From: an uncultured Mesonia sp.
GTDB lineage: Bacteria > Bacteroidota > Bacteroidia > Flavobacteriales > Flavobacteriaceae
Reading direction: 5' to 3'
DNA: 64,000 nucleotides
Assembly: GCA_947499595.1 (NCBI GenBank)
Contig: CANMOY010000001.1
Location: 248,001-312,000, forward strand
Shown here: positions 52,151-60,600 of the stretch, piece by piece
How the letters are laid out: the number at the start of each line of letters is the position of its first letter
How positions within the stretch are numbered: position 1 is the first letter of the stretch
Made by a program: the position numbers and the translations under genes
Notes under the pieces: model-generated
Told to the model about the DNA's origin: nothing
Seen by the model: the letters and a program-made list of their open reading frames with translations, nothing else
Databases searched by the model: none

Positions 52151-52245
52151 AGTAATCGCGTTAGGGATTGCAGTGAAAATACTTTTTGGCGCCAAGCCTA
52201 AAAGATTGTAACGTAAAGCCCGACCCGCAGGGGAACGCCCAAAAA
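52151..52245 (+). ncRNA. Candidate structured RNA or dispersed flavobacterial element (Flavo-1-like)
   Basis: This segment is markedly more GC-rich than its surroundings. It shows GCGTTAGGGATTG at the left, and AAAGCCCGACCC then GGGGAACGCCC at the right, a pattern I remember from many flavobacterial intergenic regions. GCGTT (52158-52162) can pair with AACGC (52234-52238) as a closing stem. Inside, TTTTTGGC...GCCTAAAA forms a hairpin over the palindrome TTGGCGCCAA. It may be the Flavo-1 RNA motif or a related repeat; the match is from memory and the strand is uncertain. Confidence 0.5.
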
Positions 52246-52254
52246 CAATTCTAA

Positions 52255-53442
52255 TTATACCTTCTGAGTTACTAATATGACTTTCTGATTCTCATGGTTG
52301 GTTATACAAAAAATGTATATTTCTCCACCTTCTTTAATGCCATATTTTTTACGGATTTGGGCAACGCTGAGCGGAAAGTTACGTGCACTAATATTGGCCT
52401 TTTTGATATTTAGTTTTTTAAAGGCTTTTTTATTAAAAGCCTCGCGTTGAATTACTTTAAATACTCTTCCTGGAAAATCGATTAAAGATTGACTCGTGTA
52501 AAGATGGGTATGTTGTGCTAACTTTTGTAGTTCTAAACCTTGACTTATGTTGTTAAAAAAACCAGCTTTTAATAGACTAACATTTGGCTCGTATAAATAT
52601 TTTAAAACGGGACCTAGTCTTGCTTTGCTACTGCTTTCTTCGTTTAGATTGGCCTTATAAAATGCGGTGTGGGTTGAAAAGAAATTTACACAATGTACTT
52701 GAGGTACGGTTGGTTTTGCTATGTGTTCTTTTTTAAGTACCCAAAGCAATTCTTTAAGCTCATTGTTTACGGCCACGCAGTGTATATGTTGAACTCCTTT
52801 TAGTTCTTTTAAGCCTAACTTGATATCTAACAATGGGGATGTTTTGAGTAAAACACACTTGGTTTTAGAGAACAACAAATCGAGGTGTTCTAGCACATTG
52901 GGAGTGCATTGTGCTAGGCTAAATACTTTTTGCCCTGCGCGGTCTCGGCGAGCAGGGTCTAAATACAGACAATCCCAAGTGTTTTGCGTTTGGTTTAAAT
53001 AAGTTAAACTATCGGTAGTCAAGCTACTTATATTGGGGGCACTTAGTTTCTGAAAATTGGCTTGCGCTATTTTGGCTAACTCTTCCTGCGTTTCAAAATG
53101 CGTTACCTTTTTAAAATACTGGCTAAAATAAAAGCTGTCGACGCCAAATCCGCCTGTTAAATCGGCTAAGCTTTCACCGCTGACGCATTGAGCTTTGTAG
53201 GCAGAGGTAACCTCTGATGATGTTTGGGCTAAATTTAGTTGAGGAGGAAAATATATACCTGGGGTAGCATACCAGGTAGGTAATTTGACTTTAGCTTTTT
53301 TACGTGCGGCGATTTGCTGTGCTATTTCTTGTATACTTACTTGCTTAAAAGGACTGCCTTTAAGGATTAATTCAGGCAAAGCGTCTTGTTCGTGTTTTTT
53401 TATAAAACGTTGAACCTCTTCCTCAAAAATAGCTGGATTCAT
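52255..53442 (-). CDS. THUMP-like domain class I SAM-dependent methyltransferase
   Basis: 395 aa. SAM motif I is SLADLTGGFGVDSFYFS and motif IV is DCLYLDPARRDRAGQKVF. The C-terminal third (GRVFKVIQREAFNKKAFKKLNIKKANISARNFPLSVAQIRKKYGIKEGG) is the THUMP-like domain of this Bacteroidota family, probably an RNA-modifying enzyme. It is the last gene of the six-gene minus-strand cluster. Its ATG shares one base with the upstream stop codon (TAATG), a sign of translational coupling with the AI-2E-type gene. Confidence 0.88.
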   Translation of the reverse strand: MNPAIFEEEVQRFIKKHEQDALPELILKGSPFKQVSIQEIAQQIAARKKAKVKLPTWYATPGIYFPPQLNLAQTSSEVTSAYKAQCVSGESLADLTGGFGVDSFYFSQYFKKVTHFETQEELAKIAQANFQKLSAPNISSLTTDSLTYLNQTQNTWDCLYLDPARRDRAGQKVFSLAQCTPNVLEHLDLLFSKTKCVLLKTSPLLDIKLGLKELKGVQHIHCVAVNNELKELLWVLKKEHIAKPTVPQVHCVNFFSTHTAFYKANLNEESSSKARLGPVLKYLYEPNVSLLKAGFFNNISQGLELQKLAQHTHLYTSQSLIDFPGRVFKVIQREAFNKKAFKKLNIKKANISARNFPLSVAQIRKKYGIKEGGEIYIFCITNHENQKVILVTQKV

Positions 53443-54530
53443 TATAGGTCTTTGGTTAGTTTTTTCACAATCTTATATTCACTTAAGGTCTCTTTAGCTA
53501 TTACCTTAATTGCTGTGTAAACGGGAATGGCAATTACCATGCCTAAAATGCCAAATAATAATCCTGCGATAAGTATAATTAAAAAAATCTCTAAGGGGTG
53601 TGATCGCACACTTTTTCCGAATATAAGCGGCTGATTGATAAAGTTGTCTATAAGTTGAGCAATTGCATATCCTGCCATTACAAAACTAAGTTTAGGCAAA
53701 ATTACCGCCGAAAAATCTGCTCCTAAATTACTCGAAATAACAAAAAGTGCCATCAATATACCAGCTACCATAGGGCCTAAATAGGGTACAATGTTTAAGA
53801 ATGCACAAATTAAGGCAATGGCAACGGCGTTATCAACTTCAAAAGTGACCAATAAAACCGTATAAATAATAAACAATACTAAGATTTGTAAGGTTAAACC
53901 GATAAAATACCTTGAGAGCAATATTTTTATTTTTTCAAACATTAACTTAAACCTGGATTCTTCTCCTTTGTTTGAAAACACCAAAATGCTGTTTAATAAC
54001 AACTTACTATCACTTAATAAGAAAAAGGAAATAAAAATGATAGAAAATACCCCTATAATACCATTACCTAAACCACTAAAAATATAATTTACGGAGTTTG
54101 GAATGAATTGAAAATCAAAATTCTTAATGAAATCGGTTTGTTTTAAACCCGTGAGAATATCAATTTCGTCAACTCCAAGATAGGCTTTAATTTGTAGATT
54201 TAAATCGTTTAGATCTGCTTTGAAGGCATTAAAATCAATACGACCAATATTTTCGCTTTGTTGGATGATTATAGGAATAAAAAGACTTACAACTCCTATA
54301 ATAATACTTAAAACCGCACATAGCACCACTACAACGGCTAAGCGGTTTGGAAATTTCAGCTTCTTTTTTAAAAAAAAGACCATGGGTCGGCCTATTAATG
54401 AAATAACAGCAGCGATGGCAATAAAAGCAATTACCGATTGAATTTGGTATAAAAACCAAAGTAGTAGTATTATACCCACCAAAACAGCAACCGCTCTTAA
54501 AATTCCGTAAGTGATTGTTTTTGAATTCAT
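53442..54530 (-). CDS. AI-2E/PerM-family transporter
   Basis: 362-aa membrane protein with about seven or eight helices. Family landmarks: IRRPMVFF-like IGRPMVFFLKKKLKFPNRLAVV, ALICAFLNIVPYLGPMVAGI and the C-terminal IAQLIDNFINQPLIFGKSVRSHPLEIFLIILIAGLLFGILGMVIAIPVYTAIKVI. Members export autoinducer-2 or ions; the cargo here is unknown. It is coupled at both ends, overlapping the SpoU-type gene by 4 nt and the THUMP-like gene by 1 nt. Confidence 0.9.
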   Translation of the reverse strand: MNSKTITYGILRAVAVLVGIILLLWFLYQIQSVIAFIAIAAVISLIGRPMVFFLKKKLKFPNRLAVVVVLCAVLSIIIGVVSLFIPIIIQQSENIGRIDFNAFKADLNDLNLQIKAYLGVDEIDILTGLKQTDFIKNFDFQFIPNSVNYIFSGLGNGIIGVFSIIFISFFLLSDSKLLLNSILVFSNKGEESRFKLMFEKIKILLSRYFIGLTLQILVLFIIYTVLLVTFEVDNAVAIALICAFLNIVPYLGPMVAGILMALFVISSNLGADFSAVILPKLSFVMAGYAIAQLIDNFINQPLIFGKSVRSHPLEIFLIILIAGLLFGILGMVIAIPVYTAIKVIAKETLSEYKIVKKLTKDL

Positions 54531-55042
54531 AGTTGATTCATTTGTTTTGTAAATTCATACAATGTTATACTCAGCGCTTGTGACACATTCATACTAGAGT
54601 TTAAGCCAAACATAGGAATATGCACACAGTTATCACAAAGCCTAATCCACTCCTCAGCAAGACCATAACGCTCAGCTCCAAGGAGAATTAATAGTTTTTG
54701 ACTTGAATTGAGTTTAAAATCTTGTAAAGACTGACTGTCTTTAGTGATTTCTAGTCCTATTATCTTAAAACCTTTGTCTCGGTATTTTTGAATAAGTTCA
54801 GGGTTCAATTCACTAACCTGGTGTTCTAAATGCTGATGGGTAGCCCGTGCGGTTCGCTTAAAACGGTTACTCTTCATTAAATCATCGCATTTTGAGAGTA
54901 AAATCTCTTCAATATTAAAAGCTTCGGCTGCTCTAAAAATACTTCCTAAGTTAGCCGGACTCGTGAGTTGATGAGCCACCAAAACAATTGGAAATTTTTT
55001 GGTTTCAAAACTGGTTTCCTCGTGCGTTAATTGCTGCGGCAT
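54527..55042 (-). CDS. TrmH/SpoU-family RNA 2'-O-methyltransferase
   Basis: 171-aa SPOUT enzyme. The three signature motifs are present: VAHQLTSPANLGSIFRAAEAF (motif 1), LILLGAERYGLAEEW (motif 2) and VHIPMFGLNSSMNVSQALSITLYEF (motif 3). It methylates tRNA or rRNA ribose; the site is not deducible. Length fits members lacking an N-terminal RNA-binding domain. It is 2 nt downstream of the DUF4159 gene in the cluster. Confidence 0.92.
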   Translation of the reverse strand: MPQQLTHEETSFETKKFPIVLVAHQLTSPANLGSIFRAAEAFNIEEILLSKCDDLMKSNRFKRTARATHQHLEHQVSELNPELIQKYRDKGFKIIGLEITKDSQSLQDFKLNSSQKLLILLGAERYGLAEEWIRLCDNCVHIPMFGLNSSMNVSQALSITLYEFTKQMNQL

Positions 55043-55044
55043 AA

Positions 55045-55689
55045 TTAATTTTTAAAAGCATAATGAATAATGTTGGCACCCATCTTTAGTGCTTTTTCGC
55101 GAACCTCTGCTGGATCGCCGTGCACAGCAGGACTTTCCCATCCATCGCCTAAATCAGATTCAAAAGTAAATAGTAAAATTAATCTGTTTTGATGGAATAA
55201 ACCCAAGGCCTGTGGGCGTTTACCATCGTGTTCATGTATTTTGGGCAGCCCTTTAGGAAAATTAAAAGGTTGCTGGAAGAGTTTATGACTGCCGGGTAAT
55301 TCTTGAAGTTCTTTTTCGGGAAATAATCGTTTTAATTGTGGTATCAGGTATTTATACATACCGTAATTGTCATCTATATGTAAAAACCCACCGCCTAAAA
55401 GGTAACGTCTTAAATTTTCGATTCCCTTTTCGCTAAAATAAACATTGCCGTGCCCCGTCATATGTATAAAAGCATAGGAAAAAAGAGCAGGATCTGTTGG
55501 TTTTACTTGCCCAATTTCAGTATCTATTTTGGTTCGTATATTTTGATTGCAAAATTGAACTAGATTAGGTAAAGCCGTTGGATTACCGTACCAGTCACCG
55601 CCACCATCATATTCCAAAACCGCTACTTTCTGTGCGTAGGTAAAGCTACAGCATATAAACCCTAAACAAAGAAATACAAATTTTCTCAT
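55045..55689 (-). CDS. DUF4159-family exported protein
   Basis: 214 aa with a signal peptide (MRKFVFLCLGFICCSFTYAQ). Recognised by YDGGGDWYGNPTALPNLVQFCN, FIHMTGHGNVYFSE, LRRYLLGGGFLHIDDNYG and SHKLFQQPFNFPKGLPKI; the glutamine-amidotransferase-like fold of DUF4159 is expected. The function is unknown. It sits between rsmE and the SpoU-type gene with short gaps (8 and 2 nt), so it is part of the same transcript, though it acts outside the cytoplasm. Confidence 0.87.
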   Translation of the reverse strand: MRKFVFLCLGFICCSFTYAQKVAVLEYDGGGDWYGNPTALPNLVQFCNQNIRTKIDTEIGQVKPTDPALFSYAFIHMTGHGNVYFSEKGIENLRRYLLGGGFLHIDDNYGMYKYLIPQLKRLFPEKELQELPGSHKLFQQPFNFPKGLPKIHEHDGKRPQALGLFHQNRLILLFTFESDLGDGWESPAVHGDPAEVREKALKMGANIIHYAFKN

Positions 55690-55697
55690 AACTTTAA

Positions 55698-56402
55698 TTA
55701 TTCGTGTAAAAGTGCAAAGGTGTGTACACCTACTATACCCGCAGTTTCTGTGCGCAACCTGCTGTTTCCTAAACTCACCGGCTTAAAACCTTGATTGACG
55801 GCTTGTTGCACTTCTGCCGTTGAAAAATCACCTTCGGGACCTATTAGCAGTAGATAATCTTCTTGTAATTTTATAGATTGACTCAACAAGATTTTTTCTT
55901 CGTCATAACAATGCGCTATAAATTGATGGGTGGCTTTAGCCGATTGAATGAATTTACTAAATGGAACAAGCTCGCTTACTTCTGGTAGTTTATAATGTAA
56001 AGATTGCTTCAAAGCACTTACTAAAACTCTTTGGTAACGTTCTAATTTAATTTTTTTGCGCTCGCTATGATCACACAAAATAAAACTAATTCTATCTATT
56101 CCTATTTCGGTAGCTTTTTCTAAAAACCACTCGATGCGGTCATTCATTTTAGTAGGAGCTATGGCTAGGTGCAAATTGTATCTTCTGGGCGGTGCTTGGG
56201 TTACGCTTAAAACTTTGGCTTTTGTTTTTTTACTTGCAATTTCAATCAACTCTGCTTTAAACATATAGCCTTTTCCGTTGGTCACATGAACTAGATCACC
56301 CTCGTTCTTACGTAAAACGCGTACTAAATGCTTATGCTCTTCTTCATTAAAATAGAAATGACTGTCTTGGGGTTGTATGTGATCTAGATAGAATAGTTGC
56401 AT
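55698..56402 (-). CDS. rsmE: 16S rRNA (uracil1498-N3)-methyltransferase
   Basis: 234-aa SPOUT enzyme methylating U1498 of 16S rRNA. N-terminal PUA-like part MQLFYLDHIQPQDSHFYFNEEEHKHLVRVLRKNEGD; C-terminal motifs KMNDRIEWFLEKATEIGIDRI, LLIGPEGDFSTAEV and VSLGNSRLRTETAGI. I use ATG 56402 (MQLFYL), giving the standard length and a 1-nt gap from tsaD; the longer frame runs into tsaD. Confidence 0.95.
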   Translation of the reverse strand: MQLFYLDHIQPQDSHFYFNEEEHKHLVRVLRKNEGDLVHVTNGKGYMFKAELIEIASKKTKAKVLSVTQAPPRRYNLHLAIAPTKMNDRIEWFLEKATEIGIDRISFILCDHSERKKIKLERYQRVLVSALKQSLHYKLPEVSELVPFSKFIQSAKATHQFIAHCYDEEKILLSQSIKLQEDYLLLIGPEGDFSTAEVQQAVNQGFKPVSLGNSRLRTETAGIVGVHTFALLHE

Positions 56403-56403
56403 G

Positions 56404-57426
56404 TTAAATGTGGTAGCGTGCTTTAGCACTTGTTTTTACGTCGGTAAATTGGCCATTTAGAAATTTATAATAACCCACAATGCCAATCATTGCCGCATTA
56501 TCTGTGGTGTATTCAAATTTAGGTATATGGCAAATCCACTTTTTATTTTGCTCCTGCTTTTGAAGCATAGTACGAATAGCCGAGTTAGCCGAGACACCGC
56601 CTCCTATAGCTACCTCTCTTATTTGCGTTTGTTTTACTGCTTTTTCTAGTTTTTTCTGAATTATCTTTACTACCGTAAACTGAAAAGAAGCACATAAATC
56701 ATTCAAATTTTCCTTTATAAAGTCTTGATTTTCCTTTTGCTTTTTTTCTAAAAAGTACATTACCGCAGTTTTTAATCCGCTAAAGCTAAAGTTTAAATCT
56801 TTTACATTAGGTACAGGAAATTCAAAAGCTTTCGGGTTTCCTTTTTGAGCAAGTTGATCAACTATAGGTCCAGCAGGATAATCTAGCCCGAGCATTTTAC
56901 CGCACTTATCATAAGCCTCACCCACGGCATCATCTAAGGTTTCTCCGATTACCTCCATAGAGAAATAATCATCAACTTTTACAATCTGTGTATGCCCACC
57001 ACTTAAAGTGATTCCTAAAAAGGGAAAATTTGGTTTGCGGTGACTTGCATCATCTATAAAATGAGCCAATAAATGCGCTTGCATATGGTTAACCTCAATG
57101 AGAGGAATATCTAATGCCAAAGCCAAAGATTTTGCAAAAGAGGTACCCACCAATAAACTACCCATTAACCCAGGACCGCGAGTAAAAGCTATCGCGCTTA
57201 ACTGTGATTGGTCTATTTTAGCCTTCTTTAAAGCCTGGTCTACCACGGGTACAATATTTTGCTGATGGGCTCTAGAGGCTAATTCAGGAACTACTCCGCC
57301 ATATTCTTCGTGTATTTTTTGGGTAGCCACTACATTGCTTAAAATACGTGAATTTTCTAATACAGCCGCTGCCGTATCATCACAAGAAGATTCAATTGAT
57401 AAAATGTAGGTGTTTTCTAATGACAT
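56404..57426 (-). CDS. tsaD: tRNA N6-adenosine threonylcarbamoyltransferase
   Basis: 340-aa ASKHA-fold enzyme that transfers threonylcarbamoyl to tRNA A37 (t6A). Conserved features: ILSIESSCDDTAAAVLE, metal-binding HMQAHLLAH (HxxxH), GITLSGGHTQIV, GEAYDKCGKMLGLDYPGG-like sequence LDYPAGP, AIGGGVSANSAIR and the C-terminal DNAAMIG. It heads the six-gene minus-strand cluster and is divergent from the second tamB-like gene. The Sua5/YciO-like gene at 7689-8306 could supply its substrate. Confidence 0.96.
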   Translation of the reverse strand: MSLENTYILSIESSCDDTAAAVLENSRILSNVVATQKIHEEYGGVVPELASRAHQQNIVPVVDQALKKAKIDQSQLSAIAFTRGPGLMGSLLVGTSFAKSLALALDIPLIEVNHMQAHLLAHFIDDASHRKPNFPFLGITLSGGHTQIVKVDDYFSMEVIGETLDDAVGEAYDKCGKMLGLDYPAGPIVDQLAQKGNPKAFEFPVPNVKDLNFSFSGLKTAVMYFLEKKQKENQDFIKENLNDLCASFQFTVVKIIQKKLEKAVKQTQIREVAIGGGVSANSAIRTMLQKQEQNKKWICHIPKFEYTTDNAAMIGIVGYYKFLNGQFTDVKTSAKARYHI

Positions 57427-57448
57427 TATTATATATTAGGCATAAAAA

Positions 57449-57481
57449 TTGGTACAATTTAAATAAGGTATCCTATTTTTG
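57449..57481 (+). promoter_or_regulatory. Promoter of the second tamB-like gene
   Basis: TTG (57449-57451), a 22-nt spacer and TATTTTTG (57474-57481) fit the Bacteroidota consensus. The nearest ATG is at 57492, 10 nt on, the same spacing as at the lipoprotein gene 18015. Confidence 0.6.
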
Positions 57482-57602
57482 TAATGCTTTTATGATTACA
57501 AATAAGAGCCTTAAACAAAGCTAGAGAAATCTTTTAAAATATTCTAAAAACTACCGCCTTATAAAACGAAAAATAAAAATATTAGTCAAGATATTACTCG
57601 GC

Positions 57603-60600
57603 TTGCTCTTGTTTTTTTTGTTGTTGGTTATGTTTTTTTCAATAGCCAGCGTACAAACTAAAACGGCGCAGTATTTAACCGATTTTCTTCAGGAGAAATA
57701 CAATGCTAAAATTCAAGTGGCTAAATTACGCCTTTCGTATGACGGTAGAGTGGTATTGAACCAAGTTTTCATTGAAGATCATCACCAGGATACATTGGTA
57801 GTGGCCAAAGAAATAAGCACCTCATTACTCAATATTCAAGGTCTAGTCAGCGGTAACGATTTAGATTTCGAAAATACCCACGCTAGCCAATTAAAATTAT
57901 ACCTCAAGCGGTATAAAAATGAAGAAGAAGATAATTTTAGTGTATTTATTCAAAAGTTTGATAGTGGTAAAAAGACTAGCGAAGATTTTTCTTTAACCAT
58001 CGATGAGATAAACCTTACCGATAGTTATTTTTCTTACACCGATTATAATCTCCAACAGGAACCTGTTATCGCTTTAGAAAAGCTAAATGTTCAAGCCAGT
58101 AATTTACTTATAGATAACAGCGATGTGTATGTTCAAATCGCCAGCTTGCGCGGAACAGAATCAAACGGAATAAAAGTAGATTTTTTACAAACCGATTTTG
58201 CCTACACCCAACAGCAAATGCGTTTAGACAACTTGGTTCTTAACACCGATAAAACTTCAATCGAGGCACCTAGAATTTATTTGAATTATGAGCAAGTTGA
58301 AGATTTATCTGATTTTGAAAATAAGGTAAATATCGATGCTCAATTTGAAAAATCTGTTGTTCATACCCAAGATTTAAATAAGTTATACAACGAATTTAGC
58401 AAAGGTAACGAATTAAAATTCTCCGGAAATGTGTCTGGGGTTTTAAATAATTTACACCTTAATAATTGGAAAATGAGCGGAATGAATCGAACCGATTTAT
58501 CAGGCGATTTAACCCTAAAGAATATATTATCTGGTGATGCAAATAGTATTCGTGTTATGGGTAACTATGACTATTTAAACACCAATTATTATGATGTGGT
58601 AAATTTGTTACCAAATCTTCTAAAAGATAGAATTCCTAAGCGTCTGCAAAAATTAGGGCAGGTAAAACTTGTAGGATATTTAGAAGCTGGTCCGCAGCAA
58701 GTGGTTACCGATGCTACGTTAAATAGCCAGTTGGGAGGCGGGCAGTTTGCCTTACGTATTAATGAACTCGAAAATATAAACAATGCCTCCTACCAAGGAA
58801 ATCTCGTTTTTACCGATTTTAACTTAGGCGCTTTACTTAATAACAAACAATTGGGTAAAGTGAGTATTGAGGTAGATGTAGATGGTAGCGGATTTTCAGC
58901 CAATCAATTAAATTCTAAGGTAAAGGGTAATATTTCTTCTTTTTACTTTAATGGTTACCGTTATAAGAACATTCAACTTTCGGGCACCTTAAAAAACCCG
59001 TATTTTAATGGTAAATTAATCAGTAATGATCCTAATTTAAAATTGAATTTTGAAGGACTTATAGACGCTTCTTCTACCACAAATATTATTGATTTTGATG
59101 CACAAATCGCTTACGCGGATTTAAGTGCGCTTAATTTTGTAAAAGACACGACTGCTATTTTTAGTGGCAATTTAAACCTAGATCTCAAAGGGAAAAATAT
59201 AAATGATGCCGAAGGAGTAGTTCTATTGTCTGATGTGCGTTACCAAAATAATCAGGACAACTATGCTTTTAACCAGCTTCAATTACAAGCAAAAACCAAT
59301 GAAAAAGAGCGAATTATCAAAATTACTTCACCAGATGTAGTCAACGGCGAAGTGCGTGGTAACTTTTTGATTGAAGAAATACCTAAACTTTTTAAAAATG
59401 CCATTGGTAGTATTTATACCAATTATGAACCCGAAAAAGTTACCCCCAATCAAGAGGTATCATTTGAGTTTGACATTTTTAATAAAATAGTAGAAGTGGT
59501 GGTGCCAGGAACACAAATTTCTGCAAACACTTTTATAAGAGGAAATTTAACTTCAGAAGAGTCGGCCTTCAAGCTAAGTTTTAAATCGCCTCAAATCAAT
59601 ATCGAAAACAATAACTTTTACCAAATAGATTTGCAGGTAGATAACGACAACCCACTGTTTAATACTTATTTAAGAGTAGATAGTATTCAAACAGGTTTAT
59701 ACACCGCCAGAGATTTTAATTTAATCAATGTTACCTTAAAAGACACTTTGTTTTTCAAGACCGCTTTCACCGGTGGAAATAGAAATGATGATAAATTTGA
59801 TTTTAGTTTATACCACACTATTAATCAAGAAAATCAATCGGTTGTAGGCTTTAGAAAATCTGATTTCCAGTTTAAAAAGGCAAAATGGCTGTTAAATAAA
59901 GAAAATTTAAAAGATAAAAAATTAATATTTGACCATGACTTTAAAGGCTTCAGTTTAGACACCTTAAGCATTACCCATTTAAATGAAGAGATTCGCATAA
60001 GCGGTGAGCTTACCGATAGCACTTACAAAAATTTTGAATTGAAATTTAAAGATGTCGATTTACAAAAAATTACTCCAGATATCGATAGTCTTCAAATGAG
60101 AGGAACCGTAAACGGAAACTTGAATTTTCTGCAAAAAAAGGGAGTGTACTATCCTAAGAGTAAAATTAAAATAGAGAATGTAGCCTTAAACGATGTAAAT
60201 TATGGAAATCTAATTCTAGACATCTCAGGTAATGAATCGCTTACTGACTACAGTATTTTAGCAGAATTGAAAACCAAAGAAAAAATGTATTTAAAGGCTA
60301 ATGGAGGTATCAATGTTAGTCAGCAAAATGCGTATATTGATCTTCTTGTTGATGTAAACGATTTTGATCTAGAAGCTTTTAGTCCTATAGGCGGAGAGGT
60401 GCTTACCGATTTTCGCGGCACCGCAACAGGAGATGCGCATATTTTTGGCGATTACGCCAATCCAGATATTAACGGTAGCCTAACCTTATCGCAAGCCGGA
60501 CTTAAAATACCTTACCTTAATGTTGACCTCGATTTTCAGCCGCAGGCACAAATAAATCTGCGCAAACAGCAGTTTATATTTAATGACATAGCCCTTACTG

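Larger units (their letters stand above)
51741..52254. other. Non-coding region with tandem repeat and RNA-like element
   Basis: About 510 nt without a supported gene between the VOC and THUMP-like methyltransferase genes. It contains the 22-bp repeat array and the GC-rich structured element. The remainder is AT-rich and featureless. Confidence 0.5.
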
